18,077 nt of DNA from Methanothrix sp. Lineage in GTDB: Archaea; Halobacteriota; Methanosarcinia; Methanotrichales; Methanotrichaceae. The notes under the pieces are model-generated. The model saw only the letters and a list, made by a program, of their open reading frames with translations, ran no database searches and had not been told where the DNA came from. The stretch's first letter is position 1. The number at the start of each line of letters is the position of its first letter. Position numbers and translations under genes: made by a program. Shown here piece by piece: positions 12,985 to 18,077 of this stretch. The DNA is taken from positions 1-18,077 of the forward strand of contig WOYM01000001.1 of NCBI GenBank assembly GCA_011620785.1, written 5' to 3'.

Positions 12985-13683
12985 TTAATGCTTAAGAAGC
13001 TTCGTCTCGGCCTCGCCTTTGGTTAGCCGGTTGACCAGGTCGTAAAACTCCGTCTGCATGCCCGCGGGTATCTGAACCACGCCGATCCAGGCGCCGTTGT
13101 TCTGCCAGGATTCCCGAGTTAGTCTGCCAAAGGCGGAGATCTCTCCGTAGGCCTTGGGAGCATATTCAGGCGGAACCTTGACCGCCACCTCCACCTCCTC
13201 GAATCTTATGGGAATGAGAGGGCGAATGGCCTTCATCACTATCTTGACCAGCTCGTCAGTGGATTTGGTGGGATCGATGTTGACGCGGGCCTCAGTCATG
13301 GCCTGATCGATCCGACCTGGTGGATGAGGGGTTTTTGTCTGGGGATTGATGGCATTTCTGGCAATGACCTCAATGACCTGCCGCCTTTTGTTCTCCAAGA
13401 ACCTCTTCCTCTGATCAGCGGTAAGGCTGATCTCTCCTTTCTTGATGATGATGGGAGCGATGGAGAGGGGATCGGTGGTTCCGAAGGCCTTTTGCAGATC
13501 TTCTTCCGGACTTCTGTCTCCCCGAGAGGCATTCTCGAAGACATCCTCCACTGCCAGGATGTCTTCCAGGTTGACGCTATCGCCTCTCTTCAGGGCAAGC
13601 GCTCCGTCCGGGTCTACCAAAACCTCAAAGGTGGTTCCGTGGGTTTTCAGCCTGGCAGGTACTGCGTCATCCAGTCTGACCAT
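12985..13683 (-). CDS. Ribosome maturation protein SBDS homologue
   Basis: A 232-residue archaeal member of the Shwachman-Bodian-Diamond family. In eukaryotes SBDS with EFL1 releases eIF6 from the new large subunit. The archaeal protein probably has an equivalent late 50S-maturation or subunit-anti-association role. The N-terminal FYSH domain shows VRLDDAVPARLKTHGTTFEVLVDPD and ENASRGDRSPEEDLQKAFGT. The central helical domain has LTADQRKRFLENKRRQVIEVIARNAINPQT and PHPPGRIDQAMTEA. The C-terminal ferredoxin-like domain includes RPLIPIRFEEVEVAVKVP and NNGAWIGVVQIPAGMQTEFYDLVN. ATG at 13683 is only 2 nt after the proteasome alpha stop, and the psmA end supplies the ribosome binding site (GGAGG). 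Confidence 0.94.
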   Translation of the reverse strand: MVRLDDAVPARLKTHGTTFEVLVDPDGALALKRGDSVNLEDILAVEDVFENASRGDRSPEEDLQKAFGTTDPLSIAPIIIKKGEISLTADQRKRFLENKRRQVIEVIARNAINPQTKTPHPPGRIDQAMTEARVNIDPTKSTDELVKIVMKAIRPLIPIRFEEVEVAVKVPPEYAPKAYGEISAFGRLTRESWQNNGAWIGVVQIPAGMQTEFYDLVNRLTKGEAETKLLKH

Positions 13684-13685
13684 CC

Positions 13686-14459
13686 TTATGCCTCTCCCTC
13701 TTCTCCCTTGCCTGGTTCAACCTTATTGGAAGCGACTATTGCCTTCATGCGTTCTACGTAGTCGCTGACCTCTTTTTCTGTCAACTTATAAAATAGCTTA
13801 TCAGAGAGCTTGATGATGCCGATCTCAGTGGTTGATGCCTCCACCTTGCCCTCCGCGGCTCTGTGAAGAGCCTCCAGGCCCAAGAGGACCGCCTCGTCCA
13901 TGGTCAGGTCTTCTCTGTACTTCTCCTCGAAGACCTCCATCACTGAGGATCTGCCTGCTCCGATCCCTGTGGCTTTGTACTCCAGCAGAGCTCCAGAGGG
14001 GTCGGTCTCAAAGAGTCGGGCCCTGTCCTCCTCTGCGCCGATGATGAGAAGGGCGGTTCCGAAGGGACGCACACCGCCGTACTGGGTGTACTGCTGCTTG
14101 AAGTCGCAGATCTTCTTGGCCAGGGCCTCAACCCCTATCGGCTCGTCATAAACCAGGCGGTTGATCTGGCTTTCAACCCTGGCCCGGTCAATCAGCACCC
14201 TGGCATCGGCTACCAGGCCGGATGTGGCTGCGCCGATGTGGCTGTCAATTTGGAATATCTTCTCAATCGATTTGGGTTCCATTAGCCTGCTAGTGATTCT
14301 TTTATCCACCAGCACAGCTACACCATCCTTTACTTTAATGCCTACTGCCGTAGTTCCTCTACGGACTGCCTCGCGGGCATATTCAACTTGAAATAGTCTG
14401 CCATCAGGGCTGAATACAGTAATAGCCCTATCATAACCCATCTGCGGTGCCATCTGCAT
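13686..14459 (-). CDS. psmA: Proteasome subunit alpha
   Basis: The outer-ring subunit of the 20S proteasome (257 residues from the chosen start). It gates the barrel and docks the ATPase PAN. The gate-forming N-terminus MGYDRAITVFSPDGRLFQVEYAREAV is diagnostic, followed by RRGTTAVGIKVKDGVAVLVD, the conserved YTQYGGVRPFGTALLI and the TGIGAGRSSVMEVFEE segment. No N-terminal catalytic threonine is expected in alpha subunits. The start chosen is ATG at 14459 (MQMAPQMGYD), since GTGGAGG lies 8 nt upstream. A GTG at 14474 would add five residues but would place the ribosome binding site inside the gene. The 5' end overlaps the Pop5 gene by 29 nt. Its place in the exosome/RNase P cluster is conserved in archaea. 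Confidence 0.96.
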   Translation of the reverse strand: MQMAPQMGYDRAITVFSPDGRLFQVEYAREAVRRGTTAVGIKVKDGVAVLVDKRITSRLMEPKSIEKIFQIDSHIGAATSGLVADARVLIDRARVESQINRLVYDEPIGVEALAKKICDFKQQYTQYGGVRPFGTALLIIGAEEDRARLFETDPSGALLEYKATGIGAGRSSVMEVFEEKYREDLTMDEAVLLGLEALHRAAEGKVEASTTEIGIIKLSDKLFYKLTEKEVSDYVERMKAIVASNKVEPGKGEEGEA

Positions 14460-14970
14460 CCTCGTGTCCTCCACATAAATCGAAAGAGGTCAGTCCCAGG
14501 TATCTGGTATCTGAACCTTTGGTCCATTCGCTGTCATCTGGACAGAGATCGACCTCTAGGCCTTGGGTGCGAATAATGCACCCGGAAACTTCTTTCAGCT
14601 CGATTCTTCTTCTGTCGCAATTGCCGTTTATTTTACATAGACGTGGTAAATACTTTTCTGTGGCCGATCTAATCGTCCCCGAGACCCCTTTTGCCTGCAG
14701 AGCCGCTCTAGTTCCCTGGATGGAATGAATTGAGGCTAAAATGGCCCTGGTCTGGTCCATATGCTTATGATGAAAGCGCAGTATGCCCTGGCGGCCATCG
14801 AAGGAGATCAGATGGAGCCTGTTTTTTGCGCTGCCGATATCGCCGAAGAGGGAGTGTTGGCTGGCTATGATCTCTTTGATCAAATCCTTGCCCTCTATCT
14901 CTCCTTCTGCCTCCAGCTGGAATATCATATATCTCCTCCTCATTCGGAGGACGGGCAGTCTGCTTCTCAA
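14431..14970 (-). CDS. rnp2: RNase P protein component 2 (Pop5 homologue) with C-terminal extension
   Basis: A protein subunit of archaeal ribonuclease P, which with Rpp30 supports the catalytic RNA in removing tRNA 5' leaders. RLPVLRMRRRYMIFQLEAEG, then LIKEIIASQHSLFGDIGSAK, RLHLISFDGRQGILRFHHKH, and a region ending ALQAKGVSGTIRSATEKYLP, cover the Pop5 core (about residues 1-110). About 70 more residues follow (DLCPDDSEWTKGSDTRYLGL, ending GHEDADGTADGL), longer than typical Pop5. I believe similar tails occur in Methanosarcinales. The start chosen is TTG at 14970, overlapping the Rpp30 stop (TTGA), because it gives the normal N-terminus. ATG at 15000 would add ten unrelated residues and has no ribosome binding site. 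The 3' end overlaps psmA by 29 nt. Confidence 0.85.
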   Translation of the reverse strand: MRSRLPVLRMRRRYMIFQLEAEGEIEGKDLIKEIIASQHSLFGDIGSAKNRLHLISFDGRQGILRFHHKHMDQTRAILASIHSIQGTRAALQAKGVSGTIRSATEKYLPRLCKINGNCDRRRIELKEVSGCIIRTQGLEVDLCPDDSEWTKGSDTRYLGLTSFDLCGGHEDADGTADGL

Positions 14971-15644
14971 AGTAGCTCTACCCCCGGGGAAGGCCAGCAT
15001 CTGCGATTTAGAGCCATGATATCACCGGCCAAGGACAGGGCCCGGCAGGCCTCCTGGTGCTCGAAGCCCATCACCTCCGCCAGGGCGATGATATCACGGG
15101 GAGGACGAAGGTCCAGGTGGGACCTGGCCCCGACTGTGAGCAGAAGGCGCAGATCGAACTTGCGTGCTAGCTGCAGGTTCCGTCCCAGTGACTCAAGCCA
15201 TCTGGAGCGATGCCGACCCGATAGACGAAAGAAAGGACCGAGGTCAAATCCTATTGCCACCTGGTTCAGCTTGGCGGCGCGGGCGGCAGCTATGCCCAGC
15301 GGCCGGCGGCTGTTGCATGAGGGGATTAATACGTCGACGTTGGGGTCCTCGCTGGCTGTGCGCACCAGCTCCTCCGTTGCGGCCCGAACCAGGAGGAGAG
15401 GGTATCTCGGCCGAAGAGATGTTATCCTGCTGCGAAGGGATCTGACATCCTTTGCCATCACCTCCGCCCCGATGGCGACCTCAATCCCTCTTATCCTCTC
15501 TGCTGCTTCTGGCCGGAAGAGATTGCCGGGGGCTGTGTTGCATATTATGATTCCCCTGTAGCCCAGGCTTTTTGCCTTCAATGCCATGCGGCTGGCGGAG
15601 GACGATCCTTCAGGATAGGCTCTCAGGCACTCAAAGTAGCTCAT
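14967..15644 (-). CDS. rnp3: RNase P protein component 3 (Rpp30 homologue)
   Basis: A 225-residue TIM-barrel protein of the archaeal RNase P holoenzyme, partner of Pop5 (above). The family features are the GYRGIIICNT strand, IEVAIGAEVMAKDVRSLRSR, RYPLLLVRAATEELVRTASE, DVLIPS and then LNQVAIGFDLGPFFRLSGRH, with the late LLLTVGARSHLDLRPPRDIIAL being particularly typical. Length matches archaeal Rpp30. ATG at 15644 overlaps the stop of the COG1325 gene (ATGA), and GTGAGC sits just upstream. Its own stop overlaps the chosen Pop5 TTG start, so the two RNase P subunits are coupled. Confidence 0.92.
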   Translation of the reverse strand: MSYFECLRAYPEGSSSASRMALKAKSLGYRGIIICNTAPGNLFRPEAAERIRGIEVAIGAEVMAKDVRSLRSRITSLRPRYPLLLVRAATEELVRTASEDPNVDVLIPSCNSRRPLGIAAARAAKLNQVAIGFDLGPFFRLSGRHRSRWLESLGRNLQLARKFDLRLLLTVGARSHLDLRPPRDIIALAEVMGFEHQEACRALSLAGDIMALNRRCWPSPGVELL

Positions 15645-16057
15645 ATGAGCTCACTTAGGATCTTGATGGCCTGCTGGCGATTGGAGGGATAGGTCTTGAC
15701 CAGAGCGCAGATGTCCAGAGCGTCCTTGGATTCCGTCAGGCGGAAGAGGCCTTTGTAGGCGGCCTGCTTGTCCAAGCGAAGGTGGAAGTGGCTCGCTCCC
15801 TCCAGCCGCTCTGGTATCTCATGGTGAAGGCGTAAGCTGTCCTCTGAGGGCAGCTGCTCATGTAAAATTTGAAAGAAAGCCTGAGCCTCCTTTCTTCTAA
15901 GAGAAGCCTCGATGATTTTGATCTCATTTCCGAAATGGCCTAAAGCAGTCTGGGAGGATATATGGTCCAGAGGGACGAAGATGCTCAGAGCTTCGCGCAC
16001 ACGCCCCTCGTCTTCCGTCGCTGCCACAAAGGCCCGAATAGAGATTTTATCGATCAA
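15641..16057 (-). CDS. COG1325-type RNA-binding protein (predicted exosome-associated)
   Basis: A 138-residue protein of the archaeal family (COG1325) long predicted to be an RNA-binding exosome-associated factor because of its fixed place in this cluster. Its exact role is not settled. Visible segments are ISIRAFVAATEDEGRVREAL at the N-terminus, HFGNEIKIIEASLRRKEAQA and then GASHFHLRLDKQAAYKGLFR, compatible with a small alpha/beta RNA-binding fold related to L5/L11-like domains. No catalytic signature is seen. The only plausible start is TTG at 16057 with AAGTGA six nt before it. The gap to L15e upstream is 53 nt, the largest inside the superoperon. The stop overlaps the Rpp30 start by 4 nt. 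Confidence 0.8.
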   Translation of the reverse strand: MIDKISIRAFVAATEDEGRVREALSIFVPLDHISSQTALGHFGNEIKIIEASLRRKEAQAFFQILHEQLPSEDSLRLHHEIPERLEGASHFHLRLDKQAAYKGLFRLTESKDALDICALVKTYPSNRQQAIKILSELI

Positions 16058-16110
16058 TGCTCTTCACTTGCCAGAGTATTGTCGATCCGGATTGTATCCA
16101 GCGCTCTCGC

Positions 16111-16698
16111 TCACTTACCTCTGCCATCGTGGGCTCTGATGCCGGGCCTGGTCTTCTCAGTGCCGAAGCCCTTGTGCCTCTGGCCCCTGCCCTTGCGGCC
16201 AGCGCTGGTCTTGCCCCGCACCGCTCTGCCCCGGTGGACGTTGTCTGCGACCCAGCAGAGGTCCTTGTCGCTCTTGATGGAGGTGGAGTGGGGATCTACC
16301 AAGATGACCTCATAGAACTTCTGTTTGCCGTCCTCTGCCACCCAGTAAGAGTTCAGGACCTCCATGTTGCGATACCTTCTGCCCGCTCGCTCCTCGGCGA
16401 TTCTCTGGATGGATTTGGCCATGGTGATGGTGTTTACTCCCATCTTGCTGGTCTTTCTGTTTCTCTCATAGCGGGACTTTCTTCTGCCGCCCCTTCTTAC
16501 CTTGACTCGCGCCACGATTATGCCCTGCTTGGCCTTATAGCCGAGTGCCCGCGCTCTGTCCAGTCTGGTGGGCCGCTCGATCTTCTGCACTGTGCTCTCC
16601 TGGCGCCAGGCCTTGAGCCTGTCCTGCCTCAGCGCGCCCACGTATCCCTCTCGGGGAGAGGACCAGGCATCGCCGATATAGCTGTAAAAAGATCTCAT
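16111..16698 (-). CDS. rpl15e: Large-subunit ribosomal protein L15e
   Basis: A 195-residue, very basic 50S protein. RSFYSYIGDAWSSPREGYVG, then ERPTRLDRARALGYKAKQG, VRRGGRRKSRYERNRKTSKMG, RAGRRYRNMEVLNSYWVAEDG and VHRGRAVRGKTSAGRKGRG are all diagnostic of archaeal/eukaryotic L15e, and the length is normal. ATG at 16698 has AAGGTGA a few nt upstream, a strong archaeal ribosome binding site. It is the first gene of the exosome superoperon and follows the only sizeable gap (116 nt) on its side, so the main promoter should lie immediately upstream. Confidence 0.96.
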   Translation of the reverse strand: MRSFYSYIGDAWSSPREGYVGALRQDRLKAWRQESTVQKIERPTRLDRARALGYKAKQGIIVARVKVRRGGRRKSRYERNRKTSKMGVNTITMAKSIQRIAEERAGRRYRNMEVLNSYWVAEDGKQKFYEVILVDPHSTSIKSDKDLCWVADNVHRGRAVRGKTSAGRKGRGQRHKGFGTEKTRPGIRAHDGRGK

Positions 16699-16744
16699 CT
16701 ATCTTCACCTTGGCCGGTTCGACCTAATGGTCACATTCCGGGAC

Positions 16745-16780
16745 TAGAGGGGGAGAATGGCTGATAGAAGATAAAGGTTT
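16745..16780 (-). promoter_or_regulatory. Putative main promoter of the exosome superoperon
   Basis: On the minus strand the 116-nt gap between the 280-aa gene and L15e contains AAACCTTTATCTTC (plus-strand AAGATAAAGGTTT, 16769-16781), a moderate TATA-like element about 70-80 nt before the L15e ATG. A start about 25 nt downstream would give a leader near 50 nt ending in AAGGTGA. It is the only A/T-rich candidate in the gap. Confidence 0.4.
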
Positions 16781-16814
16781 GCCAGGATCGATCATCCCCA
16801 ATCATTCGTCTTAG

Positions 16815-17657
16815 CTATGCCTTCCACTTTATGGTATTGCCCTTGATCTTCAGCATTCCCCTTTTCTCCAGGGAGCGGGCTATCTCCTCTGCCACCAGGC
16901 TGGCGTCAACGCTCACGGTGAATCTACTGCCGACATCAAGAATGCACCTTTCGGCAAAATCCTCGATATCCATCTTTCCCTTCTCTGGGCACTCCAATAG
17001 ATCCTCCACCACCAATCCCAGAGCCATGATCAGTTGATACTCCTGGTAATAATTCTCCTGAAAATCCTCATCGATATCCCGGAAGAGCGCTGAGGAGGAT
17101 TCGTCTATATTGACCACATACATCTTTTCCAGATCTACATCCAATCGCTCATTGAGCAGAGGATCCTCGGGATCTGCCTCTTGGGGCTTTATATAAATAT
17201 TAGCCACGGGATCGTCCAGCCGGTCTACTGCTGGCTCCCCTACCTTGAGATTGTTAAGATTGTAGAGATCTTTGCCAAAATCCAGAGCCACTATAGAGAA
17301 TGCCACGGATTCGAATATCTCGTCTCTGGTTTTTTCATCCGCCTCCTCCAAATCCTTCTCGGTTATCCTATCTCTTTTGGTTCTCCAATCCGGGTCCAGC
17401 TCAGTCAGATATAGATCTCTGAGCTCCTCATCATTGGATGCCTTTTCCAGCACGGCCTTCATGGCGGAGATGAATTTCTCATGCTTATCTGAGATCTTTC
17501 CCCGCTCTCTCAGCTCGCTGGCTTTGCCCTGCAGAAAGGCAACAAACTCCGATTGGGCAGTGACCAGGCCTCTGACATCCACCTTGAAGCCCGCGTCCCT
17601 CAGATAGCTGGCGATGCGAGTGGCTTCTTCTTCATAATATTCTCCTAGCTTGAACAT
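16815..17657 (-). CDS. Conserved-looking acidic protein of unknown function
   Basis: A 280-residue soluble, strongly acidic protein that I do not recognise. It begins MFKLGEYYEEEATRIASYLR, where the helix plus DAGFKVDVRGLVTAQSEFVA reads like a small alpha/beta domain of the kind that handles a two-stranded core. The middle is charged and helical (RDRITEKDLEEADEKTRDEI). ALDFGKDLYNLNNLKVGEPA and the hydrophobic helix QEYQLIMALGLVVEDLLECP are further landmarks. The end (DASLVAEEIARSLEKRGMLK, then NTIKWKA) resembles a short winged-helix-like tail. No signal peptide or membrane helix is present. It lies upstream of the L15e operon on the same strand. The start has no clear Shine-Dalgarno; TTTAGC about 35 nt upstream could be a TATA box for a nearly leaderless transcript. 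No function is assigned. Confidence 0.7.
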   Translation of the reverse strand: MFKLGEYYEEEATRIASYLRDAGFKVDVRGLVTAQSEFVAFLQGKASELRERGKISDKHEKFISAMKAVLEKASNDEELRDLYLTELDPDWRTKRDRITEKDLEEADEKTRDEIFESVAFSIVALDFGKDLYNLNNLKVGEPAVDRLDDPVANIYIKPQEADPEDPLLNERLDVDLEKMYVVNIDESSSALFRDIDEDFQENYYQEYQLIMALGLVVEDLLECPEKGKMDIEDFAERCILDVGSRFTVSVDASLVAEEIARSLEKRGMLKIKGNTIKWKA

Positions 17658-17698
17658 AATGCGGGAATCTCAATCATTGCATATGAGGCTTGCTAAAG

Positions 17699-17748
17699 GT
17701 TCACGCATATGAAAATAGCTGGCTACTCGCTATTTGGTATTGGTGAAC
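17699..17748. repeat. 50-bp interrupted palindrome
   Basis: GTTCAC (17699-17704) pairs with GTGAAC (17743-17748), and inside it AAATAGC (17713-17719) pairs with GCTATTT (17729-17735) around a 9-nt loop. The two side loops of 8 and 7 nt are nearly symmetrical. It lies 42 nt upstream of the 280-aa gene start and just before a second palindrome. It may be an operator, an RNA hairpin or part of a mobile repeat. Confidence 0.5.
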
Positions 17749-17769
17749 TTGAGTCGGAAAAACTCTATG

Positions 17770-17832
17770 TCTCCGTGGATCGGTGGTGAACCGCGATCCT
17801 TACCCAACCACCGAGGCGCAGAGGAACGGAGA
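17770..17832. repeat. Palindromic repeat element abutting a stop codon
   Basis: TCTCCGT (17770-17776) pairs with ACGGAGA (17826-17832), and CGGTGGT (17781-17787) pairs with ACCACCG (17807-17813), forming a long hairpin of about 63 nt. The sequence resembles the CTCCGTG...CGGTGG...CCACCG...CGGAG type of dispersed palindrome found in many prokaryotic genomes (recollection, not searched). Its right arm ends exactly at the stop codon of the winged-helix gene, so it would form a 3' hairpin on that transcript. Confidence 0.55.
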
Positions 17833-18077
17833 CTATAACCGCTGCCGGGCCTGACCCACATAATTCAGCGAAGAGCCAAATAGCTTGTCCATCTCGCTAT
17901 GGAACTGACTGAATACCCGTGATAGCTCCGCTCCTTTAGGGGTGGTGCGATAGATGACTTTAGAGCCAGTGGGAACAGCCTGCATCAGCCCATTATTCAT
18001 CAGACTTTCGATGTGGGATTTGGCGCTCAAGAAATTCAAATTTGCCTTATGGATGATCCGGGTCTTGCTCGCGCCAT
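17833..18077 (-). CDS. Winged-helix transcriptional regulator (5' part outside the window)
   Basis: The C-terminal part of a small winged-helix DNA-binding protein, cut at the window edge; the frame is open to 18075. It reads ASKTRIIHKANLNFLSAKSH, then IESLMNNGLMQAVP, a wing (SKVIYRTTPKGAELSRVFSQ) and a terminal helix (FHSEMDKLFG). The SKTRIIHKANLNF start and the YRTTPKG wing are typical of the small archaeal winged-helix proteins of the HTH_45 type. Internal TTG codons (such as 18039) are not real starts, because the conserved domain begins further upstream. The target is unknown. Its stop is directly followed by a palindromic hairpin. Confidence 0.7.
   Translation of the reverse strand, partial: GASKTRIIHKANLNFLSAKSHIESLMNNGLMQAVPTGSKVIYRTTPKGAELSRVFSQFHSEMDKLFGSSLNYVGQARQRL

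Noticed and set aside
14971..15000. ATG at 15000 as the Pop5 start
   Set aside because: It would add ten residues unlike Pop5 N-termini, lacks a ribosome binding site and lies well inside Rpp30; TTG at 14970 gives the expected N-terminus.
14761..15561. A 266-codon open frame on the plus strand
   Set aside because: It runs antisense to the two RNase P protein genes, which are coupled and conserved; the product is arginine/serine-rich shadow sequence.
16057..16764. A 235-codon open frame on the plus strand
   Set aside because: It is antisense to ribosomal protein L15e and crosses its promoter region; no recognisable motif.
17833..18039. The winged-helix frame as a complete 68-residue gene starting at TTG 18039
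   Set aside because: Domain residues (SKTRIIHKAN) are encoded upstream in the same frame up to the window edge, so the gene is cut by the window, not short.
1..18077. CRISPR array
   Set aside because: No regularly spaced direct repeats were seen anywhere; the repeats found are inverted and single.

Overview
The window comes from a methanogenic archaeon. Archaeal hallmarks are the exosome (Rrp4/Rrp41/Rrp42), RNA polymerase subunit P, L15e and L37Ae, archaeal RNase P proteins, a KEOPS subunit and AGGTGA-type ribosome binding sites. Methanogenesis marker protein 11 points to a methanogen. The proteasome alpha N-terminus and the long C-terminal tail on the Pop5 protein remind me of Methanosarcinales/Methanotrichales (Methanothrix-like), but I could not test this.

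Left part (1-3097): a palindromic stretch and a frame-broken IS66-type transposase relic (minus strand), then a two-gene plus-strand operon with an ATGA overlap. It encodes methanogenesis marker 11 and a thiamine-pyrophosphate enzyme resembling the alpha subunit of indolepyruvate:ferredoxin oxidoreductase but lacking the C-terminal ferredoxin domain.

Middle (3102-8598): a minus-strand membrane protein with a PKD-like and a transglutaminase-like extracellular region, and a bacterial-type PLP arginine decarboxylase (SpeA). Divergent from SpeA is a deoxyhypusine-synthase-family gene. Between the last two lies a miniature IS200/IS605-type element: end hairpins plus a TnpB gene reduced to its N-terminal tip and its zinc-finger tail. 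Arginine decarboxylase makes agmatine, and deoxyhypusine synthase relatives transfer aminobutyl groups, so the pair looks like a polyamine/agmatine module.

Right part (8609-16698, all minus strand): the archaeal exosome superoperon, in transcription order L15e, COG1325 RNA-binding protein, RNase P Rpp30 and Pop5, proteasome alpha, SBDS, Rrp4, Rrp41, Rrp42, L37Ae, RpoP (45 aa), a shortened Brix/Imp4-like protein, Pcc1 and prefoldin beta. It is followed at close spacing by tRNA-Arg(UCU), a CooT-type nickel protein and a predicted lipoprotein. Most junctions overlap or are under 20 nt, so ribosome assembly, RNA processing and decay, tRNA maturation and protein quality control are probably co-expressed. 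Upstream are an unrecognised acidic 280-aa protein, two consecutive palindromes, and a winged-helix regulator cut by the window edge.

The most interesting leads are the marker 11/IorA-like operon, the SpeA/DHS-like pair with its TnpB mini-element, the half-length Brix protein and the double palindrome near the right end.
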